Of a stretch of DNA of 64,000 nt, positions 11,901-24,401 are shown piece after piece. A program made the position numbers and the translations under genes. The notes beneath the pieces are model-generated. The model was given only the letters and a program-made list of their open reading frames with translations, ran no database searches and was not told the origin of the DNA. Within the stretch, counting starts at the first letter, position 1; every line of letters begins with the position of its first letter. Source of the DNA: Pomacea canaliculata (Eukaryota > Mollusca > Gastropoda > Architaenioglossa > Ampullariidae); assembly GCF_003073045.1 (NCBI RefSeq), contig NC_037590.1, positions 38,742,751 to 38,806,750 of the forward strand, given 5' to 3'.

Positions 11901-13194
11901 GTCCTGATTTACTTATGCATTTGACAGATTATATTTTGTTTTTAGACTATTGATTCCCGTGTAAGTATATATACAAGTTTTTTTTAATCCTTTAGTGCCA
12001 TATTCAGAAGTTTTCTTGATGTTATTAACCTACCGGTGCAGTGAACTGTAGCTTGATATCTTTTTTTAAAATTGATACATTTTGCACACAATGTTTGCTT
12101 CTTTCTTTATGGTGTTATAAATAAAGCAGAGTGTAGTGAAGATTGTGTCCGTGTGATCAAATCCACACTGTTTTGTCTGATTCTCACCAAATTTGGCAGG
12201 ATATTCCTTTTGACTATGACTTTCAGTCATGGGCTATATTTGGTTGCTCAAGAACGTTTTTATTTTTAATGCTTATGTTCTCCACTATGTTTTAAGACAC
12301 GTTACCAGTGGCTTCAGATGAAAAAAATGAATGACTGCAACACACACATATATATATGCATTTAACAAACGTTGACAATGTTGTTATTTGAAACGGCACC
12401 AATAACCACACACACAGGTACACAGTCATATATAGTGATAGTTTCTGCAACTCTGCAGTTATTTTCCCCTTATTGTTGTGCCCCAGTTGCCCAAAACTGG
12501 CTGTTAGCTGTAGACGGACATATCATCAGTATGAGTGTTTCAGTATTGTGCTACACAGAAGCTGCGAATAAATAAGCTTGGGGCAAATTTGATAACAGCA
12601 GTCCACTCTCCATTCAACCAATGTCGAGCACCAAAACTAGGTGGAACTACACATTATTTTAGTCACATTCCCTTATAACCCCAGGCTGCGTAATTTTTTT
12701 TTAAGTCCCTGTCATCTGGTTCACTAAAGACAGTTATTAACAGCACACAACTCCCCAAACCATGTAATGGAACAAAATGGACTTATGGAGAAGCTGTCGA
12801 TCATTTAAATTGCTGCATTTTTGCACCACTTGTAGTGGGGAGCAGTTGACACAGGCCTCCAGCATGATGAAATATGCTCATCCTTTACATTTCTATTCCA
12901 TAGATTTTGTTTTTATTTCTAAGGTTATGATTTTTTTTATCACATAAAGAGAGAATTCAAGGCCCCTTAAGTTTTCAGTTGTGACTATATAGTTTGAAAA
13001 GTTATTTTCACTAGCTGCACAGAATAATGGGTGACCTCTGGGTCCTGTGTCACGGGAGGAGGGTGGGGGGGCAGATAAACAAGAGTAAAATGGTTTTACT
13101 GAGGCCCTAACTGCTTTACCTTGGAATGTGATATGGGACTCCTATACCCATGTATTACTATCAACAGTGTCATATGACAGTCTATGGAATAAAC
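8989..13194. other. bZIP-B 3' UTR and intergenic AT-rich DNA
   Basis: The first part is probably the B 3' untranslated region, with poly(A) signals at 9085-9090 and others further on near 9550 and 10110. No other coding exon was recognised; the short frames here lack splice context. Confidence 0.45.
9085..9090 (+). terminator. Poly(A) signal AATAAA of bZIP-B
   Basis: This is the first canonical AATAAA, about 97 nt after the B stop codon. Further AATAAA words downstream allow longer 3' ends. Confidence 0.5.
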
Positions 13195-13640
13195 ACCAGC
13201 ACTAATATGAATAAAGTCTCGGCTACTGGCAACGATAAAGCAGATATCTGTATGTATGGAGTACAGTTAAAAGAGATAAAAAACTGTAAGTACTTGTAAG
13301 CCACACTATGACAGCTACGCAACACAGATATCTTTATCAGTATCATGATAAAAACATCAATGGACAGGGTCACAGTATAACATCAGCTTTATTACAAAGC
13401 ACAATATGTACAAGTCCCTTGTACCAGTCCTGCTTTATGGATGTAAATCATGACTGCTCACCAATACAGAGGAGACAGTACTGTTAAAAACAGAACTCAA
13501 CATATGGACAGCTGTACAGCTTTCTGAAGATGGTTGTCTGGAGAGGGCGGAAATACAAGGTCTGTAGAAAAGTGCAAGAAGAAATTGGACAGGGAAGTCT
13601 TCATGTAAAAGGACCATGAAAATATGAAGTACACTGAAGA
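13195..13640 (+). mobile_element. Decayed RTE-type LINE fragment (C-terminal part)
   Basis: Translated in shifting frames, the stretch gives the pattern typical of the region after the reverse transcriptase in RTE-clade LINEs: a 'CKYL.AT' block, then 'MYKSLVPVLLYGCKS', then an 'NTEETVLLKTELNIW' block matching the usual 'LYGCE(S/T)WTLTADTE' end. It is 5'-truncated, contains stops and frame changes, and shows no clear tail. Confidence 0.7.
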
Positions 13641-16600
13641 CTTTAAAAAAATCATGAAACTTGGCCTTGAAAAAGATGCTAAAATTTATGTAGAAATTAC
13701 AGGTAGGAAGGAATGTGTTGCAATTTGCTTTTATCATGATAACACGTCACACCTGGGTGCATCTGATTGGAAGACGACTCCTCTTCACAGCCTTGATTCG
13801 GTCTTCTGGAAATAAAGTGCCCAGGAGACCAGCCTTGCACAACATGCCACTTTCTAAAATGCCAGCCTGATAGAGCATTTGTATCAAGAAAGTCCCACAA
13901 ATATTACCATCAGAACATGGGACAAATGGGTGCCAAAGGGTTGGTCTGGTTAGACTTAATCGTCCTTTTCCAGGAGTGCTTTAGATTTGATGCTCCAGTG
14001 AAATGAAATGAAGAAAAGCTGGACCACTTATTTTTCTGCTACTTTTTGAAAGCAGTAACTTTGGATTGAACACATCTTCATGCACTTTTAAACATATTTG
14101 GTTCTGTGTCATCGACTCGAATAATGTACTTTGCTCCTTATCCTTTGTGTATATTTTATTCAGTGTTTACATTTTTATCATTTGCATTTGTCTGCCACCA
14201 ACCTCTAAAATTTATGAGTATATTGAACTCATTGTATTTATTTGTTGTCATGTGCTGCATTCAGCAATCAAACACTTTGACGCTGAAGTGTTCCAAACAA
14301 GTTGTATTTGGCAAAAACACAGAGATCAATCATGGATGACAGAAGTGACCCTCAGCCAGAAAACCTAAAACATGAAAGCACTGGATCTTTTCTGCGAAGC
14401 GTAACACATGATAACTCGCTAATCACTATATCAACTAGTTTCATTTGCTTTTCTGCATGTGTATTTCATCCTGTATATATTGCTTGCATGTGTTATCAAG
14501 CTGCTTTACTCTATGTATATATTTTGTGTACTCTATATTTACATGCCATGAATTTGTATATGTTGCTTTGCCCTATGTATGTGCATACACAGCAACTTTT
14601 GGCGTTTTTTCTAGGCCAACTTTCATAGCCTTTGAATGTTTTTCTTGTCTGGCCTTCAGTGTCATTGCCCACTTTGGATTTATGTCACAGATCTGTACAG
14701 TTTGCTGAATATATGCTAATATATTGCACATTGAAAACATGTTTGCATCGGTTTTTTGCACTGCTCTTTTGTTTAAGTGTATAGAGTTCACTACCAAGCA
14801 GAGAAATCTGCCAGTACAATACAGTGCATTTTTGACAAAAACTGTATCCAAGCTGTAATGAATTTATTACCTATGAAAGAAAAACAATTTTATCAAAATG
14901 AAAAACAAATGAAGTAATGATCGAAGGACTATTTACAATCAACTGTCATTGTTAGTGTCTTTGTTTTTTTCCATAAATTATATCCTCCAGTTTTTAGCAT
15001 TTTCTGCAGGAACATTAATTTAAAAAAATATTACTAATTATGAAAACTGCCAACATTCTGCAACGTAGGAAATATGTTTCAACATAAACAAGCCTGGATA
15101 CTGGTGAAAAATGTTGCAATTGCACTTTGATGAACAAGCAAATTAAATGATTCTCTTAATGTATCCTTATATGTTCAACAGTAATCCCGTTATAGACATT
15201 TCAAGCATCCCAGTAATTTTATACCCAACACATTCAGCTAATATTTAAAAAATCCTTTTTAATAACAACACTCATTATGAAAAGCAGTTCGAATAACATC
15301 ACTTTGCAATGAAGTTGAAGCAAATAGGAAGTCATCAATGTGGGGAAAAATGAGACGCAACCAACATGTGTTTAAGAATTAAATTTTGCACAGATTATTT
15401 AAATTTTAGAACATGTATTTCAAATTACTAAAGCATTTTCAATTTCTCTTTTTTTTTCTGTGGCAATATATAATGGCTTATCGTGCATATTTATGGACAG
15501 GTTGAACCCCGATGCCCCTCTCGGGGATAAGGATACAACCAGTATGTCCAATGCACAAGTAAATGGAAGAATTGAAAGCAGGAACCCAATATAAGCTTTT
15601 TCATCTGAATGGATTAGAATGCATCAGCTTTCTTAGGAAGGCCAAACTGATTTACCAAGTTTCTGTAGGAACTGGTGTCTACACAAACAAAAAACTTTCT
15701 GCATTATATGACTACTTTTCACAAATTTTACTTGTTTTAACCACTCAGTCTGGCAATGAGAAATGCACTGCCTGTATCTGGATTTCCCTATGATACTTTC
15801 TCAGAAAGTTTCTCTGCTCTCAATACTTTTCCGGTTTGCAATTTTTCAACATTAACCCTTGCTCTTCTTTTCATAACAGTATATTTACCATAAAGAATTT
15901 CTTCATGCTTTTCTCAGAAGAATCACATTTTAAGCAAGAATATTTCTTACTGCTGCAAGGAGTATCAGGTGAAACTGACAAACTTTGACTATAAAAACAG
16001 AGAATCACATTCTTATGATTTACTTTGAAAGAAGTAGCCAGTTTGACAAGTTCATTACAAATAAAAATCTTTCAAATAAGCAATGCACATGCAATAGGAA
16101 ATTAATTCAAGTGTGAAAAAAAACACTTTATATATGTCACTCAAATACATCTCAAAAACACCATCAGGTCATCTTTCTTGGCATTTCTTTAGAGTGAATG
16201 GGGGAAGGGATCCCAAATAAAATCCACCTAGGACATTTTGTGGTAAAAAAGATTAAATAATAAAATGCTGTTGCTCTGTAATCTCATTCCTATAATTCTG
16301 CAAGAAGAACAGGTTTTTTTCTCACTATACAGTTATTCTGAACTTGTGTTTTGCTACTGAGAGACTGCCGTCAAGTCTTTGACAAGCTAGATATCTTGAC
16401 TTCTTTGGTTGATAAATTAGCTGTTTTGATAAAGTATATAACTTACTGCTATAAACAGCAAGACGCTACATCAGCACTACAAGGCACTGTCAACTTGCTG
16501 ACACACTTAATGACATCTCTGTCTAAAAAAGTGCATTTGCCAGCATTATGAAGCACCTTTAGTACTGCAGGTAATGTCTGCTTTCATATGACTCTGACCT

Positions 16601-17016
16601 ATCACCAATCTGTATTTTTGAACAAGCTGAAACTACTTATGTATACAGTTTTGATACTAAAAATGAAATGTCATGAATCCAGACAAAGCATTCCATGTAG
16701 TTTTTTTTTTCTATAAACACAAGGTTATCTAAATCGATTCTCTTTGGCTTAGTAGAATTTTAAAATAACTGAGTACCCCCAACCTCACTCTAAACAAAAT
16801 TTGTTCCAAGAAATCAGAACAGAAAATCTCTTTGAAACATTATTTTTACAGTTAGGTCTCATCAAGAAAAACAAAAATTTCATTTTTCATCAAGTGCCAT
16901 CTACTCTCAGACTTTTTGCAAAGCCACATTTTGCAGCCAGCAAAAACTAAACAGGAAAAAACTGAAACTAAAATGAGATAGAAGACAGCAAAAGCATGCC
17001 CATATTGACACCCATT
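13641..17016. other. Intergenic region without a recognised gene
   Basis: AT-rich DNA with several open frames around 14.1-14.7 kb that have no domain, splice signal or compositional bias of real coding sequence. A short GC-rich hairpin-like word lies at about 15506-15530 (ccccgatgcccctctcgggg). The 3' part may include the 3' UTR of the minus-strand bZIP-E gene. Confidence 0.45.
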
Positions 17017-17944
17017 TTAGGCATCTTCATCTGGAAGGCAGCAAACATGTGTCATGCAAGAGTACATCTGGTGGTAGAGACGCAGGCAGTTGTTCAGAGT
17101 ACGGATATCTTGTTCCAATTGAAGTTTCTCCTCGTACAGTTCCATGGACTTCTGTAAAGAAAGAATATGTAAGAATGAGAACCTCCGGCACTCAAAGAGC
17201 TAAAATAGTCTCTAGCAATAAGAATGTACACACTAGGCATGCACAATATTTTTCACATTTTAGTGAGGTTCTAAATCAGTTGTGGAAGAAAAAAACTTAA
17301 AGCTAGAAAATCTGTTTGCAAGATGATAATATGAAGAGGTCAAATGAATAGCAATCATTATCATCGTGTAGTCTGCAGCTATATATATGTATCCTAACTG
17401 ATGCTAATTATGTAAATATATAAGAACCTTAAAAGTAACATTCTTCAACAACCTTCAAAAGAGTCTCCTTTCTCTTTTTCTTGGCAAGGTGAGACTTTTT
17501 AGCTGCTTCTTTGTTGTGAAGTTTTCTAATGGCAACCTTCATTTCCTGTTAACACACAAACATATGCAAAACTGAAAGGAAAAAAAACCTGTAAAATAAC
17601 AGAATAGTCCTATTTTCCTTTTTTTCAACCTTTTTGCATTGGTCATATTTCACCCAAAAATGCTTAAATAGCATAAAAAAGCAGACAGTCAACTTAAATT
17701 GGATCCCACCTACCTTGGCTTTTTCTTTTCTACTAGTAACAGTTGGTGGTGGATGGTGGTTCACAAAATTGTGAGCAGTTTTGTTTGACTTTTGATTGCT
17801 GGGATGAGAATCAGGTCTCGTCTGTGAAAACGGTTTGGCAGTGTCTCCACTGCTTGTTATGAAGCTAAACAGTGTTTGTGTGGTAAATGCTTCTGAGTTT
17901 GGATGGCTGGTCACATACTGCACATGTTCACTGTACATTGGCAT
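17017..17944 (-). CDS. Short bZIP factor E with altered basic region, three coding exons
   Basis: The coding exons are 17944-17714 (77 codons), 17545-17453 (31 codons) and 17151-17017 (44 codons plus stop), in phase 0, giving about 152 residues. Exon 2 reads RKLHNKEAAKKSHLAKKKRKE: the bZIP asparagine and both alanines are present, but the invariant arginine (N+8) is histidine. Exon 3 is a short zipper (MELYEEKLQLEQDIRTLNN) with a Cys/His-rich end. The donor of exon 2 is GTTGTT, a weak match, but the junction falls exactly where the paralogues have theirs. Size and layout resemble ATF3, JDP2 or BATF. It may bind DNA weakly or act as a dimer partner that blocks others. An acceptor at 17970 implies an upstream 5' exon. 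Confidence 0.78.
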
Positions 17945-17948
17945 GTCC

Positions 17949-17960
17949 TCAAACTGTCAT
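17949..17960 (-). promoter_or_regulatory. Minimal upstream ORF of bZIP-E
   Basis: ATG ACA GTT TGA sits in the same exon as the E start and ends 4 nt before the main ATG. It lies after a good acceptor (ttttgttag at 17970), so it should be in the mRNA. A role in re-initiation is inferred. Confidence 0.4.
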
Positions 17961-17969
17961 TTCTTCCTC

Positions 17970-18231
17970 CTAACAAAAACAGATACATATAGTACAAATT
18001 ATAACTTGTAGATTAAAATGTTCAATATCAGGATGTGAAGCCTGTTAATATTTAACATAGTGTTGTCAAAAGTCAGCATGTCATTTATTTCTGTGTGTAT
18101 TTGTGGCTAGCAAACATTTAATGTCAAAACATTTTTAGATGACTGTCATGTTGGTTGAAAATACATGTACATTACAGAAGGCAAAGGCTATCAATTGATT
18201 TTAGATTAATATTTTTCAAACATATTTATAA
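17970..18231. other. Upstream flank of bZIP-E
   Basis: Probable intron separating the E coding exons from an unseen 5' exon. Nothing else recognised. Confidence 0.3.
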
Positions 18232-18560
18232 CAATAAATAATAAACGCACAATTTATACAGTGCATAATCACACTCAAAAAGAAGTATGCTCTCAGCCCC
18301 TAAGAAAAGTAGGAGACATGGACAGCAAACAAAGGACTAAAGGAGAAACAACTATGCAAGCATAAAAAAACAAAGAAGACACAAAGAGGAACTAGCTAAC
18401 AATGATGTAGAGTGTCATAAATCTGCAGAAGTCATAAATCATAAAACAAGCAGATGGATTAGTCAATTGACAATAATCACAACTACAATCTATTGACAGC
18501 CATGTTGATTGATGTAAGGAGTGATGCTTGTGGAACAGATGTGTTTTAAGTGCACCTTTA
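18232..18560 (+). repeat. Dispersed repeat, second copy
   Basis: This copy of the 7808-8000 family shares the 'gcata.tcacactc' core, the 'cctaagaaa' block and 'aagaggaac', and extends further to 'gtgttttaagtgcacctttaaagg', a motif common near the end of such molluscan repeats. Boundaries are approximate. Confidence 0.55.
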
Positions 18561-18856
18561 AAGGTGTTTGATGGTGTGTAGATGGCGGATATGGAAGGGA
18601 AGAGAATTTCAATGTTCTGCAGTAACTAAAAATCTGACGACCATATATGCATTTCAGTATAAAGTAATATCTATGACAGTTGACAAATCAGTCATAAGGT
18701 CAGGATGTCTTTATTTTGAAATGAAAGTCCCACATAGAAAGATGCATATTCACATTCTGTTGTCGAAAGATTTTAGCAGTGCCTCTACTGATCAGTGCAA
18801 GGTGATAATTATGCAGAATAATTAATGAAAAAAAGTCTTTTTTGTTATGCAATGGC

Positions 18857-18864
18857 TGACGTCA
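18857..18864. promoter_or_regulatory. CRE palindrome next to a C/EBP-like site, upstream of bZIP-E
   Basis: TGACGTCA lies 4 bp after TTATGCAAT (18845-18853), a good C/EBP or C/EBP-ATF site. The pair is about 0.9 kb upstream of the E start codon and could be its promoter, since the E 5' exon is still unplaced. Confidence 0.45.
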
Positions 18865-21800
18865 GACACAACTGAAAGTCGTATTACGAGCTGATCGTAT
18901 GTTGAATGTTTGTGAAGTTGGCAGAATTACCCTCTAATGAAACAGAATCATGTATTGTAAGCAGATCAAGAATGGGCCAAGACTCAAACTTGTAAATGTT
19001 TACAATTCTACGTCTTTGTAATAAAATTGATATTTGGATAAATTCCTCATAAGAAAACTTTTATTTAGCTCACATCTTTCTACAATAAACTAACAAAACC
19101 AAGGATAGCCGAGAAGAGAGGAATAATAAAACACTAAACTTTCGTTTCGGTTCAACAATATGTACGCACAAAATTACTACATGATTATGTCTGTTTAGTG
19201 CGCTAAGTCAACTGCTATCATTTAAAAGCATTTGATTGACTATTCCTCAGAACATGTAGCAAGTAATTATCAAATCTTAGCATTCGTTTTACTCGCCAAC
19301 TGTTTCTCGGAAACCAAGAACCGGAAACAGGAAGTTGTTCGAAGGGGAGTAACTGCTCTCAGAGTGGCTGTTGGGGGTGGGGAGATGCCATTATAGGTTT
19401 CATATGCCAAGGTTCAGCATGACAAGGACTTTTGACGTGTTGAGGAGGGTCGAATACACAGCCATAAAATAAGCAGTTTTATAATTTTATGGTTTTATAC
19501 GAATTCATTTTTGAATACTCACTAAAAGGCAGACGATTTCAAGACTTCGTCTAAACATAAAATATTTTATATAGTCGATCATCGGCTCCACGATAATGAT
19601 CTGATGCACTAAACAGTTTTTTTTCCTTTGTGTGTGTGTGTGGGGGGTAATCGTTGCTTTTTTTCTTTTAAGTGTAGGATGTTTACAAGACCTCACAATC
19701 AGGGATTTTCTGACTTTCTGGAGGAGTTTTATTTTGCTTTAAAGGGGGTGACGGAGTGCGTGAGTAAAAGCTAAACTGAAGCCCGTCAGATAATGTATGG
19801 CACGTATACATGACAGCGAATAACAGTGACTACAGATAAATCTAATTCATGAAAATCGAGCGCTGTTTCCATTTTTAGGGCACGCACACATATGGATGCA
19901 GGTATACACAATGACAGTGCAAAAACACGAACGTATGCACACCTCAAAAGACCAATTAAACAGACCCTGATCACAAGAAGACATAACTATTTCAAGCTAA
20001 TGAGAATAAGACCAATAATACCAACCATGAGAAACTAAGGACCTAACACATAAATGCGTGTACAGACTATATTATAGTTGTTTCATGACGGAAAGACAAT
20101 ACTCCTTGCAAACCAATGAGAGCAAATGCTGGTACTGGCAATCTTCCTTAGCTGTTTCGAACAAATCCTGTAAGTAATACTTAGCGTATAATATCTAAAT
20201 AGTGATACATGTACTGACAAGTTAGCTACTTAAAATAAGTGGCGTATGTCATACTTACGACAAACCATTTAGCGCATTTACCTAAATTGAAGTTCGTGTT
20301 AACATCATTTCAAATAATTAGGGACGTGCTTAACACTGATGACAAACTAGTTAGTGCCTGATGTATAAATGTATAACAACCTAAGCTGTTTCAAAACTGG
20401 TGACAATTATGCCTAACATGCATCATGGCAAACGGACAATTTTTGTTTCAGCTAAAGCCAACAATACGCAACACCAATGGTAAACAAGTTGTACTGGGCC
20501 TGACACATTGTTATACTGACAACTTCAGTTTGTTTCAAAAAAAAAAAAATGCTTAAGCCAGTAGTACGTAACATAACGAGTCAATCATACTAACCAACAG
20601 GTGATGTTAATGTGTAACAAACTACAAAATGGTGAACAGTTAGCTGACAGATCGAAAGGCTGCAATAACTTCCAGCTTAAAAAGACGCCATCTTTAAGCA
20701 CATTTTAAATACTATAAAGTGCTTACATACATAGTATACATACCAACACAGTACAAGTTGTCGATCTAACCAGCGTCACTTGCACACTAGACGATGGAAT
20801 GACTACCGGGATAACATCATTTAGTTCATGACTAATCGAAATCAGGTATTACTAAAACTGCCGAGGCCTACGCCAGCAACGTACGCTGTTCCAGGGATTA
20901 CGCGCTGGAGCGTGGGCTGGTTCGCGACCTTAAGAAAGTATTCACGAGTGCTCTATGCGTCATCAAAAGTAGACCCACTACAGCAAATACACACGACTAT
21001 TTTGCAACATTACACCGTCCTTCTGAACATAAGGACGTACATTAGTACAATCTGGGAAAACCGATCGACGTTGTCAGGACGTACCATTACGTCATTAGCG
21101 TAGTATTTCTTGTTCAGTAGATACAAACAACGATGATAAAATTGTTGATTTAAGCTATGTAAATAAAGGTTTTATCTTTAAAAAATTTTCATCGCTGACG
21201 TGAAGAAGATCCGAAAGAGGAAAGTTGTACTCACAGGAGTGGGTGTTCCAAATTTTCCACCACCACCACCAACCTATACAAGAAAGTGTTCATGCATTTG
21301 GCAGACAGGATTAACCGATGATTTAACTATAAGAAAAGTCAACAAGAGAGCTTTTCCAATACGGAAACTATAATATAGTAATTATGCATCTCAGCCGAGG
21401 TTTTCGTTTTCCTGTGCGGGTGAAGAAAGTGCGTGTGCGTGTGTGTGTGCGTGTGTGTGAGGGGGGGGGGGCGAATAACACGGATTCTATTGACAAGTCA
21501 TCTGTTACACTAGAATTTAAGGAGTTTAATTCTACATAATCTATTGACATGCAATACTTTTAGTGTCAGAAGAGACGGAAAGGGAAGCTCGATATCGTCC
21601 AAAAAACAATGACCGTGACAGTGACCGCATGTCAAAATGCGGATTTTTCTCCATTTGCCGATCACGACTGTAAATTAGTGAAAAGCAATTCACAAACAAA
21701 AGACCTTACATTTTTCCCCCACAAAGACAGCAGTATCGAGAAGTTGACAAGTTTTATTGGCGATGATGCAGCAAGTTGAGCTAGCAAGTTATTACTCATT

Positions 21801-22929
21801 TCGGCAAGTCCCAATCTTGTCTGTAGAGGGACTCAATTTCCACGACTTAAGCCGATTTGGCAGGCAGCCAATGACTCATTTATCAGCACTGATAATACAC
21901 TTTGCTTCTGAAAAATTGACCTATGATCTTCTGGTAATAAAACATAGGTCATCGATTATCTCAATCCTATTTTCGGGTCAGTTTAATAATACAGAAGTTT
22001 TCTACCTTCATTTTCTTTCTCTAGGCTCATTTTTTCTTCAATAAAAAACGTTCGGCATGTAAATCATTTTCAAAGTTAAAACATTAAATTGAAAAGGACA
22101 AATAAATTTAGCATCCAAAATTTATTATCTTATTGCTGATTGTAGGGTGTGTAGGTACGAGTACCTGGAGGTACGACGGCCGAGTCGCTGTCGAGGTTAT
22201 AGGTATTTACAGGGTGTCCATCATATTCTAACGAGTTTCTAAGTTCCAGCATGTTCAAGTGGCTTGTCTAGCGATTCTAGTCTTTCGGAACTTACCGTAA
22301 TTCGTAAACATTACAAGCGAAGTCAAAAATAGCTAATGACACAAATAGACACACCGAAGATCGACATATGCGGGCTCACGCATTTCTCAGAATATTCAAG
22401 TATTTTTTTTTTCAGATAAAAGGAAGAATTACCGATTCGACATCACCCTACGAAAGCAATGGTATTGCCTCTAGTACAACAGAATTTTCATGCCTATCCC
22501 ATTGAGCTGCCACTTCATCTGTCAAGCTTATGCTTTTCTATTTATTCCAGAAAATCTAATCTTAACGGTTACTGAAATCTTACAAATTATGTGGGACGTT
22601 GTTTTGGTGCCTCAGCTTCCTGCCATGTGTTCTGAGTATAGTTAGCGTGGGTCAGTTATCGTTTTCCTGCAAAGATTTTATGACAGTGACTTTGTAATAT
22701 GTAGATCTCTGCATTTCTGGCTGAATAATAGTAATTAAAAGAAGAAGTACATTTCCCCACCCGAATATGTATGCGCGATATGTTTCCCAAGTACAGATGT
22801 GGTGGGGGAAGAGGTATGAGACAGACATCACAATTGAGCACAAACAAGCACAACACGTGAACGTATATAAGCTTTACCACCCAGACATCTGTTTACATAT
22901 TTCTACATGGTTGTGTAGGACATGACCTC
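18865..22929. other. Intergenic region without a recognised gene
   Basis: AT-rich DNA with a GT-rich microsatellite ending in a G run at about 21428-21471 and a CRE variant TTACGTCA at 21087-21094. No coding exon could be supported. Confidence 0.45.
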
Positions 22930-23165
22930 GTCACACGTGGTTCACCTCTAAGGTAACGATCTCCACGCAATCAGATGCCGTTACTCTTCGCCAGGTGATA
23001 TCTGGTCTTCCCTGTATGCTCCTTCTTTGTGGCAGTGTCCCTCCAAACTTAGTCATGCATCTCTTTCCCGTGAGACATGTTCTGTTCTTATCTAGTGAAC
23101 GCTCCTTACAAGTCTGAGTATGTGCTATATAAATCTCGCATTTTCTATTATGATTATTGGACAAT
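22930..23165 (+). mobile_element. Possible 5'-truncated LINE 3' end
   Basis: The end, 'gtgctatataaatctcgcatttt' followed by attat words, resembles the 'gcgctatataaat...(att)n' tail common to CR1/L2-type LINEs and their SINE partners in molluscs. No reverse-transcriptase coding sequence is left. Confidence 0.35.
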
Positions 23166-24049
23166 GCTTCATGGAAGGATGACAACTTTCTTAGATCATT
23201 GTGTATCGTCAGCCTCAGGCCGTTTAAAACACAGCTACAATATCAAATGAATGTTCATATAAATTCAAACTGCTCAAGGCTCTAGAGGTAATTTCAGTCT
23301 TCTTGTCGGTCCTGGCTATTCCGCCCAGCATCTACTTGTCTTCTTGCAGGTAAGCGACATTGCCCGAAATAATGAGGTTTCGGCAGATTTTCATCACTAG
23401 ACTAGGCTGTCCAAAGTTCAGTACCATCACGTTTATATTTCTTTCTTTCTTCCTTCCTTGGACTAAGAGAGACGCGCAATCGTCTCGATCGATCCACTCT
23501 GCAAAAGTTACAAGTAGCTTTTTGTTAAAACTTGATTTTGCGACGTTGGAAGTGATTCCTTTTTATCCATTCCCTGCTGTCTGTCGTATAACCCAGTCTA
23601 TGCGAGGCTGCTGGAAGCTGATGGAGTGGAACGGTTGTTTCATGTTCTCGGTTTTTACCTTGAAAATATTGGTCGCCACTGTACGGGGGTTGTTTGTTGT
23701 GTTTTGATTTGTGATTTTTTTAAATCTTAGTTCTTGAGTTCTTGTTCACTCTCCAGATGGCGAGGTTTAATTTGTTCTTCTTTTACATACTACTCCCTTC
23801 CTCTCTGGGGCGCAGGCCAATCACAAGTGCTCCTTTAGTTCGACTTTGCTTTTCTTTCTCGCTCTATTGGTAGCCTATCGTGTTTGTTTTTTGTCCTCGT
23901 CTCTAATAAGTCTTCCTTTGCTTCTTTATTTTCTATAACCATGTTCTGTGATGCTAGATGCAAGTTTTTGTAAAGTGTGACCAATGTCAATTTCTCCTTC
24001 CATGGGCTCTTGGCTCGTGTTTTACCTGAGGTCTTCAAAACTGATAGTG
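23166..24049. other. Intergenic region, nothing recognised
   Basis: Frames at 23360-23707 and 23835-24038 have no recognisable domain or splice context. Confidence 0.4.
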
Positions 24050-24305
24050 TCTGTCTAGTTGATCCACAGTATTTCGTGTATTAATAAAGGTCTGCAGTCC
24101 TTTCATATTTGTCTTCCGCCATGTCCCTGGCCCAGACAAAAGAAGTGAACCATGGGATTTGAACCGGTGGCCGTAGTTATAAAGGGGTCGCAAAAGGTGC
24201 TTAGGGTGAAGAAAACCTGAACAGTGTCGGATGGGTGTGATGATTTCAAAAAAAAAAAAAAAATACTCCTTTGCTTGAGTTCCCAATTTTTCCCAGGGGT
24301 AAACA
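24050..24305 (-). mobile_element. Possible tRNA-related SINE
   Basis: On the minus strand the stretch contains GGTTCAAATCC (about 24154-24164), a good Pol III B box, preceded by a block that could hold a degenerate A box. A conserved-looking body follows (TCTGGGCCAGGGACATGGCGG). An A run lies at about 24250. The ends are unclear. Confidence 0.4.
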
Positions 24306-24401
24306 ACTCACCTTCGCTTCATAACTACCACCACTATTCCCTGGAACAGCTGTCGGCTGTTTTCTCCGGACACTCACACGGTTTTTCCTTTTCATCATAA
24401 G

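Noticed and set aside
14066-14851. Several overlapping frames of about 100 aa, some hydrophobic
   Set aside because: Hydrophobic look comes from T-rich DNA; no homology, splice sites or consistent frame.
15500-15540. GC-rich hairpin 'ccccgatgcccctctcgggg'
   Set aside because: Stem is short and isolated; no terminal repeats, Pol III boxes or partner sequence, so no element was called.
17549-17713. Continuation of the bZIP-E first frame
   Set aside because: Intron read-through beyond the GTAGGT donor at 17713.
22205-22230. 'acagggtgtcc' resembling a mariner terminal repeat
   Set aside because: No matching inverted copy nearby, so no element boundaries can be set.
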